Assembly (NCBI GenBank): GCA_002786065.1
Contig: NHNY01000036.1
Location: 62,001-126,000, forward strand
Source: Microcyclospora pomicola
Taxonomy: Eukaryota > Ascomycota > Dothideomycetes > Capnodiales
DNA: 64,000 nucleotides
Direction: 5' to 3'
The stretch's first letter is position 1. Each line of letters begins with the position of its first letter. Below the pieces are notes generated by a model. It had not been told where the DNA came from and did not search any database. It saw nothing but the letters and a program-made list of their open reading frames with translations. Of the stretch, positions 47,425 through 58,000 are shown piece by piece. The position numbers and the translations under genes were made by a program.

Positions 47425-48490
47425 GGTCGCGGGCAGGGTATGCGTGGGGGAGGGTCTGAAGAGGCGTGAGTGTCGAAGATGAACGGAGATTGTCTCGGCC
47501 GTGGGCTCCGCCGTCGGTGAGGAGACGTGGTGATTGCTGGGTCGTGGTTGCTAGGGGGGCGTTCTCCAGGGGCGTAGCACAGTCGTGAGCGTATCTGGAC
47601 CTGGCGTTCTCGAAAGCAGGATGATGTAGTGAAGCGATCGAGAGCTCTCAACAGGGCAGGTTGCCAATCAATACACAGCTAACGTCCAGGGTAACGGGTT
47701 GTTGCTGGCGCTGAATGTCGTAGTCGTCTCGAGGTAGGTTTGACGCTACTGGCAGGACTCGCTAGGCCATGCTAAGCTTCTTCACGTGATGAAGACGTTT
47801 TTGACTGCAGCGAAGGCAAGAAGTAGATCCACTACTGTTTTGACATCATTACAGTTCCCTCACTCATGCTATCAGTGCATCTAGACTGTTGGATGGGTAC
47901 ATGCCGAGCTTCTGATATTCCGGCATACCACGACATCAATCTGGTACCCATGCAGACAATTCATGGCATACGTAAACAGTAATGTCACCGAAGCTGCATG
48001 GAACCCGCGCTAGAAGGAAATTGGCGGGATGATCAGCCTGCGATCACTATTATTGCTGGGCGTAAGCACGTAAGAGATGTAGGTTTCTTCGGCAGCAAAA
48101 CGCCAACTCCATGATCCTGGTCCGCCACCACTACTATCCAGCGCCCACTACATACAAATTGCGCAGAATACCACTACAGCATGGAACATGCATGGAAGGC
48201 CATCAGCAGCACCGTGCGTTGCTCGGGGCGGTGGCATGCGGCTTGCTGTCAGTGATGAAATGGCGCAACCTTTTGCGCGATCCTGCCGGTCAGAAGCGGC
48301 GACCGCCGCGTTCCTGGTGAGAGCTTGTCGGAGGCATATCAGGTTAGATAGCGTCCTGTGTCGTCGTTGGACACAGGCGTTTCGGCTCAAGGCAAGGTAC
48401 AGCCCTCTTGTGCCGATCTAGAAATCGGCTTAAGATTTGGAGGTTGAAGTAGGCTGAGCGACTCTCTACCACTTCTATTACGATGTGATG
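47425..48490. other. Intergenic region upstream of the RCR-like gene
   Basis: About 1.07 kb between two minus-strand genes. It holds only short ORFs (up to 82 codons) and no supported RNA gene or repeat. Confidence 0.5.
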
Positions 48491-49467
48491 TCAAAGATAG
48501 CTGCCGCCTGAGAACTTGGACGAATAGTCCGATGCCTTGCTGAGCATCTGTTCTCGTTGCGTTCGTGAAACCGGCATGCCTTTACCCATATCCTTTTCTC
48601 GATCGAACGCTCGCTTGCTCGGGTCATCCTCCTCTGCTGCGATGTCTTTGCTCCCTTTGTGTTGCTCAAGTAATGAGGGTCCTCGCATTTTCTCCTGTCA
48701 CTGTCGTTAGCGAAATTCAACACTATGTGCAGCACGCAAACTCGGCCAACGATCGTGAATCGTATAGACATAGCACGTACAGTACGTTCCCTCACAATTC
48801 TCGATGTTGCAGTGTCCTTATCATTCGCCTTTGGCCCAGCTTGCGGTCCAATACCAGATGGTTTGGACACGCCCATCATCTCGTCCTGCAGTCTCTTACG
48901 CCTCTCTTCGGGAGTCTCGTTCCACGCCGAGTTGTCCGTCCCAATGCCATTCGCTCCTTTCGCTCCTTTGCCAGTGTTGAAGCCGCGAGCACGTATCTTA
49001 GTAGGATCCATCCGAGCTGCAAGATCGTCTTGTTTTGGTGGCATAGTCATCCAGTCATCTCGTCGTGGTTTCTGTTGTACTGTATCGTCGATGTCTAACA
49101 GCTTTGAGGTGCTTGTCTCGTGGTTCTCATCGTTGTCCTTCGTTCCATCTCATCAGCAAGGCCAATGACAACAGCAGTCGCCCGTCATACATACATTGCT
49201 GGCAGCAGCTGGCGGTAGTGCTGGGCCAAACCCGTCATCATCATCGCTGTCCGACTCGATAGCATTCGCCGGGTGCGGCGGTCTCTCTTCCAAGGGTGCT
49301 GGTGGCATAGCTGGTCCTATGATCCTCTGTCGCTTCTCACCTCCGTCCGGACTTTGCGAGCGCTTTGCGCCGGCAATCGTGGTACTTGCATTCTTGGCTT
49401 CCTCTTCTTGCTGTCTCTTCCGCTTTGCAAGTAGATGGGGTGGTAGCGATGGGCCGATATCCGACAT
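48491..49467 (-). CDS. GPALPP-motif protein (DUF3752 family, three exons)
   Basis: Exons are 49195-49467, 48781-49137 and 48491-48694; introns are 57 nt (GTATGT donor, AAG acceptor) and 86 nt (GTACGT/CAG). All phases are 0 and the product has 277 residues. It shows the GPxLPP motifs that name the family: IGPSLPPHL near residue 4, IGPAMPPAP near 50 and FGPALPP near 82. A conserved DDWMTMPPKQDDLAARMDPTKIRARGF segment follows. The C-terminal DUF3752 part has DPSKRAFDREKDM and ends SGGSYL, as in relatives. The second exon's acceptor is AAG rather than CAG or TAG; alternatives give an implausibly short intron. Function is not established for the family; nuclear location is inferred from its charge. 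Confidence 0.82.
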
Positions 49468-49872
49468 GATCAGCTTCAGGTACTGCGATGTGATCAGGTT
49501 GTCATTGTGTTTGCTCGTGATGGTAGATGGGAAGTGGAAGCCTGAGGCAGAAGTCTGATCAGACACGACGCGCAGCACTTATGACGGCAGCTCCTTGCGC
49601 TCATAGAGGTAGCCATTTGACTGATTGATGTAATACACGACACTCTATATTTCGAAGATCGGAAAGGGCCCCGACAGCTATCCAGATGCTACCATTGTCA
49701 AAGCTCTCTATCCTGATTCTGCATTGTGCTCCGCAGGTTCCAGGCCGACACTGAATGACCGCCGTGCAGTGATCACGGAGCCCAGAACGTCAAGTTACGT
49801 CGAAGTCTGGAAGAACGCAAGCTGCAGCTCGAACCATTGTGAGAGGATGATGTACGTGCTGTGCATTGATCG
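49468..49872. promoter_or_regulatory. Divergent promoter region, GPALPP gene / VPS8
   Basis: A 405-bp region between divergent genes, expected to hold both promoters. No motif stands out. Confidence 0.5.
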
Positions 49873-52800
49873 ATGAGCTCTCGACTGGGAGGCAGTGGTG
49901 GAGGAGGAGACAATGAAGATGTGGAAGCAGATGCGACTACAAGAACAGAAGATGCGAGGCAGCCAGCGGACTCGTCGGATGATGAGTCTGGGGAGCTCGT
50001 AGACGGGCGTGATGAAGTGCCGCAAGAGGCTGCTCTGGATACAGACGGTTATTTCAGCCGCATCAAGGTGCAAGAGAATGAAACCGAGGAAGACGATGTG
50101 CTCGAACAGCAGGACTATCTGGAGCTGGAGCGAGAACCATCAATCAATATCTCAGACAATGCTTCGTCTGGTCTCAACCACCTAATATCTGCATCAGCCA
50201 ATAAGCCCGAGAGCCTAGGAGAGTCTGACTCCATTCCCGATGACACGCCGTCCTTGCGAGGCTCTATACCATCAACGGCAGGACAGACTGCGTCTCCGCT
50301 GCGGCGGAAGTTGGTCTCTCGGACGTCCTCCGCCAGTGTCCAGCCTTTCGAGAGACGCTTCGAGTCACGACTGCTCGCTTCACCCACCGCATCACCTCGA
50401 GCAGGTTCGCCCGCTTTCCTCTCTCCTCATTCACGACAGATCTCGTTGTCTTCTCAGATATCTCAAATCTCCTCCCAGGACGGCACAGACTCAAATGAGC
50501 CGCCCCCCGCGCCGTGGGAAGTGATCAGATGGACGAAGCTACGGAAAATCGCCGGTCAGGCGTTCTCCGAGCTGGGCCGGCGTAACTTTGGCCGACCAAC
50601 ATGTATAGCAGTCTCGGCTCTCATCGCTGTTGGCACTTCAAAAGGCATTGTGTTGGGATTTGATTATCACCAGACCCTGAAGGTCATCATCGGCCAAGGG
50701 ACGAAAGCAACAGAATGTGGTAGCGTGACCACATTGTCAATCTCCGCGGATTACTCGACTATAGTGACAGGTCATGCCAATGGACACATCTTCACCTGGG
50801 AGATCAGTAGCCCTGCTAGGCCATTTCTGCAAATACCTCCTCTAGACAGCCGTGCTTTGCAGACGGCAGAACACCCAGACGGCCACGTTGCAGGTTGTGC
50901 AATTCTGCACATTGGCTTTTTGGGAACACGCCACACTGCCATCGTGTCCGCTGACGCCGGAGGCATGGCATTCTCCCACCTTGCAAGTCGAGGGCTTGGG
51001 CCCGTCACTCGAAATGTCAAGACCACCCGATTGCTTGGACGCTATCCTCCCGCAGACCCCAAGCTAGAGCGAACTCGAAAGCCCAGTTCTGTGCTGGCCT
51101 TCTCGCCACTTCCTTTGGGCAACGTCGAACAAGCCACGGACAGTATGGGATTGACCGCGATATTGACTCCGTACTTGTTGGTCATTGTTTCCACGACTCC
51201 GATCGCTCAAACACAGCATAAATCTTCACGGCCCAAGGAGATCAATCCTCACAGCACACTCAGCGGATGTCTGGCATGGTTTCCAGCTGTCAAACTGAAG
51301 CATGTAGAAGCTGATGACCAAGCGCGCACATCTGATACGAAACTGGTCTATTGCTGGTCAAACGTTCTGACGGTACTGGACGTGAAAGTCAGTCCTGCGG
51401 AAGATCCTTCAAAACCTCCTGGCCTTGAACTTATCTATCGTAGTCGGTGGCGAGCAGATGAAGCTATTGTAGCTGTTCAATGGCTTGGACGCTCTGTACT
51501 CGGCGTATTGACGATCAGTCAGCGACTACTGATCGTTGAAGATGGCACATTGCAGGTGACAGACTCGATTGATCTGATTCACCGTCACATCTACCACCAA
51601 GATATATTTTCGCACCAACTTGGATCCGTGGTCGAAAGGCTGGACTCCGAAGATCCGTCTCTGCACGGCGTCGTCGCGGATGCATTCTTCATGAGCTTCA
51701 AGGCCTACAAAGGACGGACCTTCCTTCTCAGCTTCAGTGATATTACCGTGGGCACACTATCAAATTGGGCTGACAGATTAATGGCATTAATGGAAGCAGG
51801 AGATCACATCGCGGCAATCCGCTTGGCTACCGAATACTACTCCGGTGCAGCCAACAACGTCGCTGTGGGTTTGCCAGGTGTCGACGCTGCGCGACATGAG
51901 ATGGTGAGGGAACGGCTCGTTGCGATGATCTCTGCTTCGCTTGCATACACATTCGCCCAGCGTGACGATGATCGTGATGCTCGCTTACAAGAGCTTACAG
52001 AGGCTTGTTTCACTGCGTCTCTGACCATGGGAGAGACTGGATATCTGTTTGACGACATTTTCGAGATGTACGAGAATGCTGATGAGGAGTCTGTATTCGT
52101 CTCCGCTCTGGAGCCGTACATCCTGGACAGCGAAGTCAAGGCTTTACCCCCAGAAGTCATCAAAACAATGGTAGCACACTTCATCTCGGAAAACCAAGCA
52201 GCTCGACTGGAAGAGCTTCTTTGCAGGCTCGAGCCGTCATCCTTTGACCTTGACTCGATCACTATGCTGTGCCGCCAGCACAGTCTTTACGAAGCTCTGA
52301 TATATATCTGGACGCGAGCGATCGGTGATTATGTCACACCACTCATTGATCTACTTTCGTTGGTGAAACTACTTAATGATGGTATGGACGAGGACGTTAC
52401 AGCAAATCCCTATTATGACTCCGCGATGAAAGTCTATTCGTACCTTGCCTACTCGTTGACAGGCAGGCGATATCCTAGTGGAGAATTTGTCGATGACCGT
52501 GAGGCGTCGCAGTCGAAAGCAGATCTTTATGAATACCTGTTTGCTGGACGAGCTGTTGCGTGGCCACCAGGCAGCGACAAGGTTTTCCACAGCACTGATG
52601 ATGTTGTGAGCGAGCCTGCATTCCCATACCTGGTGCTTTTGTTCGAGTTCGATATCGCCAGCTTCATGAGCATGCTGAATGAAGCGTTCGAAGACTCCTT
52701 TCTCAACGAAGCAGATGACGAGGCGGCAGAATCTGGAGGACGTACCAATGGTGTCGAACGTCAAGGCTACAGGATGACGAGAGACCACATCTTGTCCATC

Positions 52801-54684
52801 ATGCTCGATGCAATTCGCCAGAACGAGTTCGAACCTGAGCAGATCATTTTCCTAGACATGTTCATTGCACGAAGTCTGCCCAAATATCCAGGACAGCTTG
52901 TGCTGCCAGGTTCACTCTTGAGTCAAGTCCTTCAGCGATTATGCAGTCCACCTTCAGATGTTATGAGGGATGATTGTCAGTTGAGCGTAGAATACTTGCT
53001 ATCAGCGTATCATCCTCCAGACATGGCGGTGGTGATAGAAGCGCTTGTGAAGGCGCAATTTTACCGCGTGCTGAAGATGGTCTATCGAGGTCAAAAGATG
53101 TTTACAAAGCTGCTGGAAACGTATCTGGATGACCCCTTCGACAAGGAGGGGATCTTCGAAAGTATGATATTCTGCCTGCGTAGCAGTATCACCGCAAATC
53201 AGCGACAGTATCAAGCAGTGAAAGACACGATCCTGGAGCATATTGATTCAATCGCTGCAATCAGTACCGTAAAAACTGCACAGGCATTAGCTACGCAAGC
53301 GCGAGACCTTGTGAGACCAGCAGTTGATGGCTTAACAGGCTCCTATCAGCAATTCATCTTCCTACGCTCATTGCTTGAGCCAGCATTGCTGCGTGAGGAG
53401 TCGACATACTCGAGAGCCCAAGCCTTACCACAGGATGAACAAGCTCCATTCACCGAACATTACGTCCAGCTCCTATGCAGTCACGATCCTAAGCATGTTG
53501 CAGACTATCTCGAATCACTACCAACAAGTGACCTCAAATTAGACGCTGTGCTTCCGGTCATGGAGCGTACTGGCGTAGTGGACGCAGCGGTCGTGCTGTT
53601 GGTCAGAGATGGTTTGGTACGCGATGCTATGGAGCGACTCGTAGCACACTTACAGAGCTTGCAAAACACTTTAGCTAGTCTGATTGATGCTGCATTAAAT
53701 AGTCCGGATACCGCATCTACCACAGAGGCTGCCACTTCGCTGACCGAGGACATCGACAAATATACCAAGGTCGGCATCTGGCTGTGTCAAGGCCAAAGCG
53801 CCAATGCCGAAAGAAGACCACGTCCGCGAACAAACCTCGCATGGGATGTGAGGGAGGCTGATCTGGACATTGATGAGTATCTGTGGCTAGAACTCGTGTA
53901 CACAGTGGTGCAAATGAGCAAAAGCACAACGTCAGCCCTACAAGACCTAAGCGCAAGGAATATTGAATCAGGCCAAGCTAACCTAGACTACTCTTCCGTC
54001 AGCACCTCGATCCACACAAACGTGCAGCAAGTCTTCACAGCTGTTCTCACCTCAACCGCAACCCCCAGCCTCAAGCAGAAGGCCTCGACTGAGCGTCCTC
54101 CACCTGACAAAGACAATTTCAGCTTCTTAAGGATTTTGCGCGCGTTTCTCACGCGTGCTGCTAATAGCGCACCGTCCATCTCCGACCTCCGAACCGTCCT
54201 CTTTGACATCTTTGCAGCTTACACCTTCGAACAAGGTGTCCTGTCGCTAGTTAATGAGCTTCTCGGCTCAGATGTCTTCGTCGACCTCAACAGTGCCCAT
54301 GAGCTGCGCCAGAAGGGCTGGCGCCCACGAACACAAGTCTGCGAGCTCTGCAAACGTCGTGCCTGGGGTCCGGGGATCGGAGATATGGTCTGGGACGAAT
54401 GGGTCGCCAAGGAACAAGAGCGCGAGGCACACAAGGCCCGTACGACAGTCGAAAGAGGCGGTGGCGAAGAGGCCAGGCGTCTTTCCCGAGGGAAGGCGAA
54501 GGCATCTGCCTCAACCGCCACGAACATGGAAGATGGTCAGGATGGAAAGGACAAGAAGCTCGTGCTCGTAGTATTTGCGTGCAGACATGCCTTCCATCGT
54601 ATTTGTCTGGAGCCGGACTATCCTGACGATCGGCCGACCAATGCGCGAGGTGAGGCTTATAAATGCCCACTTTGTGAAGAGTGA
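49873..54684 (+). CDS. VPS8: CORVET subunit Vps8
   Basis: Vps8 is the Rab5-binding subunit of the CORVET tether that drives early endosome fusion. The protein has 1603 residues and no intron. An acidic disordered N-terminus (about 1-215) precedes PWEVIRWTKLRKIAGQAFSE, a family hallmark. The WD40-like propeller region follows (GTSKGIVLGFD, VTGHANGHIFTWE). A helical solenoid typical of CORVET/HOPS core subunits spans the middle (FLLSFSDITVGTLSNWADRLMALMEAGDHIAAIRLA near 615-650). The C-terminus is a RING-like domain: CELCKRRAWG near 1489, CRHAFHRIC near 1570 and CPLCEE at the very end. The first and second Cys pairs are separated by a charged insert of about 75 residues, longer than in a standard RING. 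Confidence 0.95.
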   Translation: MSSRLGGSGGGGDNEDVEADATTRTEDARQPADSSDDESGELVDGRDEVPQEAALDTDGYFSRIKVQENETEEDDVLEQQDYLELEREPSINISDNASSGLNHLISASANKPESLGESDSIPDDTPSLRGSIPSTAGQTASPLRRKLVSRTSSASVQPFERRFESRLLASPTASPRAGSPAFLSPHSRQISLSSQISQISSQDGTDSNEPPPAPWEVIRWTKLRKIAGQAFSELGRRNFGRPTCIAVSALIAVGTSKGIVLGFDYHQTLKVIIGQGTKATECGSVTTLSISADYSTIVTGHANGHIFTWEISSPARPFLQIPPLDSRALQTAEHPDGHVAGCAILHIGFLGTRHTAIVSADAGGMAFSHLASRGLGPVTRNVKTTRLLGRYPPADPKLERTRKPSSVLAFSPLPLGNVEQATDSMGLTAILTPYLLVIVSTTPIAQTQHKSSRPKEINPHSTLSGCLAWFPAVKLKHVEADDQARTSDTKLVYCWSNVLTVLDVKVSPAEDPSKPPGLELIYRSRWRADEAIVAVQWLGRSVLGVLTISQRLLIVEDGTLQVTDSIDLIHRHIYHQDIFSHQLGSVVERLDSEDPSLHGVVADAFFMSFKAYKGRTFLLSFSDITVGTLSNWADRLMALMEAGDHIAAIRLATEYYSGAANNVAVGLPGVDAARHEMVRERLVAMISASLAYTFAQRDDDRDARLQELTEACFTASLTMGETGYLFDDIFEMYENADEESVFVSALEPYILDSEVKALPPEVIKTMVAHFISENQAARLEELLCRLEPSSFDLDSITMLCRQHSLYEALIYIWTRAIGDYVTPLIDLLSLVKLLNDGMDEDVTANPYYDSAMKVYSYLAYSLTGRRYPSGEFVDDREASQSKADLYEYLFAGRAVAWPPGSDKVFHSTDDVVSEPAFPYLVLLFEFDIASFMSMLNEAFEDSFLNEADDEAAESGGRTNGVERQGYRMTRDHILSIMLDAIRQNEFEPEQIIFLDMFIARSLPKYPGQLVLPGSLLSQVLQRLCSPPSDVMRDDCQLSVEYLLSAYHPPDMAVVIEALVKAQFYRVLKMVYRGQKMFTKLLETYLDDPFDKEGIFESMIFCLRSSITANQRQYQAVKDTILEHIDSIAAISTVKTAQALATQARDLVRPAVDGLTGSYQQFIFLRSLLEPALLREESTYSRAQALPQDEQAPFTEHYVQLLCSHDPKHVADYLESLPTSDLKLDAVLPVMERTGVVDAAVVLLVRDGLVRDAMERLVAHLQSLQNTLASLIDAALNSPDTASTTEAATSLTEDIDKYTKVGIWLCQGQSANAERRPRPRTNLAWDVREADLDIDEYLWLELVYTVVQMSKSTTSALQDLSARNIESGQANLDYSSVSTSIHTNVQQVFTAVLTSTATPSLKQKASTERPPPDKDNFSFLRILRAFLTRAANSAPSISDLRTVLFDIFAAYTFEQGVLSLVNELLGSDVFVDLNSAHELRQKGWRPRTQVCELCKRRAWGPGIGDMVWDEWVAKEQEREAHKARTTVERGGGEEARRLSRGKAKASASTATNMEDGQDGKDKKLVLVVFACRHAFHRICLEPDYPDDRPTNARGEAYKCPLCEE

Positions 54685-55024
54685 TATAGATCTGTACATA
54701 GCCGTCATGTTAATATAGACTTTTGAGTCCACGCCAATTTCTGGGTTTTATACTAGCCACTGATGGAGATGTCCTAGATAGTTTCGCATAAAGGGTGTAG
54801 ATCAATGGACTCTACAAAGTCATCCACATTCCTGCTAAGTCGCGAATACGTTTGACAATCGACCTCAAATTCAGTTGCTTCAAACAATCATATCCACTCC
54901 ATTACCATCAAGTCAGCCTAAAGAACTACGATCACAAGTACAACCGGGGACCCCATCAGCGCACACAAATTGTCCCACCGCAATTTGATCACAATCCGCC
55001 ATGTCGGCTCCCATGATGCCCTCA
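54685..55024. other. Convergent 3' region, VPS8 / DUF3659 gene
   Basis: These 340 bp separate converging genes and should hold both 3' ends. No ORF or hairpin was supported. Confidence 0.5.
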
Positions 55025-58000
55025 CTACTTCCCACCTAGCAAGCCGCTGATGACCGGCAAGCTGCCAAGCGCACCACCTTTCTTCTTGTCTGCTTTGTTG
55101 TCGCCGCCAAGGCCGAACGAGCTGAGTAGCTTGTCAATGCCCAGTCCGCCGAGCAAACCGTTGACGAGCCCACCAAGACCCAGACCGTTCAGCAGCTGTC
55201 CAACGAGACCAAGGACGCCAGCGAGGAGCAGACCCACAGCAGCCAGAATCTGGAACAGCGGTTGAGTCATCAGGCTCCAAAGAGGATTTAGCTTCTTCTT
55301 TGCGTGCGGCATGTCGTTGAGCTTCTTCTTGGCACTGTCAACCGTCGTCACCACCGTCGTGGTCAGCTCTTTGAGCGTTTCGGCGAGACGGTACTCCTCT
55401 GGTGTGGCTTCACCAGTCCCGGCTCGGCCTTTCGCATGAGCTGCAATCTTGCCATCGGGGTCGAGTCCACGTAGCGAGCCGTTGCACTCCTGCAGGATGC
55501 GGCCACACTCTTCAATAAGAGGCTTGACCTGGCTGACCAGCTCTTCCTCGTCAAGTTCATCCTTGGGCGTACGGTCCGCTGTATCCATGTGTTCCGAGAT
55601 CTGCTTGCAGATGGGTTGCGTACGCTCCAAAGTCGACTGGCAAATGCTGCCCATCTTTGCGGCAATCTCGCGCTCCTGTTCACGCGTTGCTGCTTCGGCA
55701 AGATCTTCTTCGGACGGTCCCTCGTAGTCCTCTGCGATATTCTCCAACAGTGTGACCTCGCCAATCTTGTTGCCATCAACGTCCACGACATTCCCAGCAT
55801 CGTCAATCTCCTGGCCAACACAGTGGCCGAGGTCACCTGCCGTGAGCCTGCCAACCAGATCGCCGGTGTCGTCACGTACCTCGCCCTCTTTATTGACACG
55901 CATGCCAGACATTGGGTTGGCTCGCCGTTCCTTCTCCTCTGGTTCCCATCTCTCAGCTTTGCCGATACTGTTACCGTTCTTGTCGGTGATATCGCCATCC
56001 TCGTCAATGGTGTGTCCTAGGAGCTTCTTGAGGTCGCCTTCGATCACACGACCAACAATGTCTCCAGCTGCCGTTGTGATCGAACCGTCCTTCTGGATCT
56101 GCACGTTCTCGAAGCCGGCGAATGGACCATCAGCTGATGTATCTTCGCCATAGACGAGCTCACATCTTCCGATGACGTTCCCGGTGCTGTCCCAGATCTG
56201 ACCTCTGCCATCGACTTTCTTGCCTATCACAGTCTTGACGTCGCCCTCAGCAACATGACCAATGATTTTTCCACTGCCATCCACAGCTTTTCCGTTCTTG
56301 TTGATCTTGCAACCGGCGAGTGCGGAAAGATCGACTTCCTCCTGCTCTTCTTCCTCCCAAGGCTCTGCATGACCTTTGACGTTCCCGTACTTGTCGAGTA
56401 TGTCTCCATCCTCGTCGACAGCCATGCCGCGGAGACGCTTGTGGTTGCCTTCTGTGATCTCGCCGACCACGTTGCCGTCCTCGTCCTCGACCTTTCCTTC
56501 TCTAACGACACGAAGACCTCGCAGACCAGCAAAGGGACCGTCTGCGCGACTTACGCGCTCATTCTCAGGGATGATTTCACATTTGCCAACGACCTTCCCA
56601 GTGTCGCCATGTATGAACCCGTTTTCGTCACAACGTCGGCCTGCAAGCTCAGCAGCATTGCCTTCGACAAGCCGACCGAAAGGCACACCTTCTTCATTGA
56701 CGACATAACCTTGTTTGTTGAGAGTTTTTCCATTGAGTAGGCTGTTGTCGGCTTCAGCCTCTTCTTCTTCCTCGGGTAGTGGTTCTGCGTGGCCTTTGAT
56801 GTTACCATATTTGTCGAGGATATCTCCATCCTCGTCAACGGCAAGGCCGATTAGACGTTTGGGGTTGCCTTCAGTGATTTCACCGACAATATTACTATCT
56901 TCATCAGCGACTTTGCCATCCTTGACTACGCGCAGACCATCCAGTCCAGCGAACGGCCCTTCTGGCTTGGCCTCACGCTCGTCTTCTGGAATAAGCTCGA
57001 CACGACCAACCACATGGCCTTGGTCGTTCCAGATCTGACCTTGGTCATCGAGCTGCTTGCCAGCAAGGTCTTTCGCTTTGCCCTCGACTAGACGTGCCAC
57101 TGGCACACCCTCGTCACCAATGACCATGCCAGCTTTATTGACCTTCTTGCCCTGTAAAAAGGATAGATCAGCTTCTTCGGGTGCTTCTTCCTGCGCTTCC
57201 TCTTCTTCGTAGCGTTCAGCATGACCAGCGACCGAGCCTTTCTTGTCCAGAATATCACCATCCTCATCCACTTCCCGCCCAATGAGTATCTTCGCATCGC
57301 CTTCAGTGACGATTCCGATGATATGGCCACTTCCGTCCTGGACGTAGCCATCCTCGACGACATGCAGACCTTGGAGACCAGCGAAGATGGCCTCCTCGTC
57401 GACATCCCCTTGGGGAACAGTCTTCGCACGTCCAATGACATGGCCTTTGTTGTCCCAGAATTGGCCCTCGGAATCAGCAGTAAAGCCTGATTTGGAGAGC
57501 TTCTTTGCATCACCCTCGATGAGCTCACCCACGATGTTCCCGCTGTCATCAATGAGCTTGCCAGCCTTGTTGACCTTGAGGCCTTCCAGTGAAGACAGTG
57601 GCGGAAGCTCGAGATCCTGCGTTTTATCAGTGTCCGGTTCTGCCTGATAGTAATTCTCATTCTCCGATCGCAGAGTCTCCTCTCCATCCTCAGCAGCTCC
57701 ACTTTCTGCCGTATCCTTTGCATCCTCAGCCACGCCTTTGACATGTCCAACGACGTTACCATTCTTGTCCAAGACCTCACCTTGTTCGTTGACCGTGTTA
57801 CCACAACAATCAGCAAGCTCGCCATCAACAAGTTCCCCAATCAGATCGCCTTCTTCATTGAGAATCTGGCCCTTCTTATTGACCCTGAAACCTTCGAGAA
57901 ACGTCAGATCCGGTGTCTCGGGCTCGACCTCGGGTTGAGCTTCCAGTTCGTCTTGATCCTCGAGATCTGCGAGAAGCTCTCTCGTGGCATTCGAAGCTGC

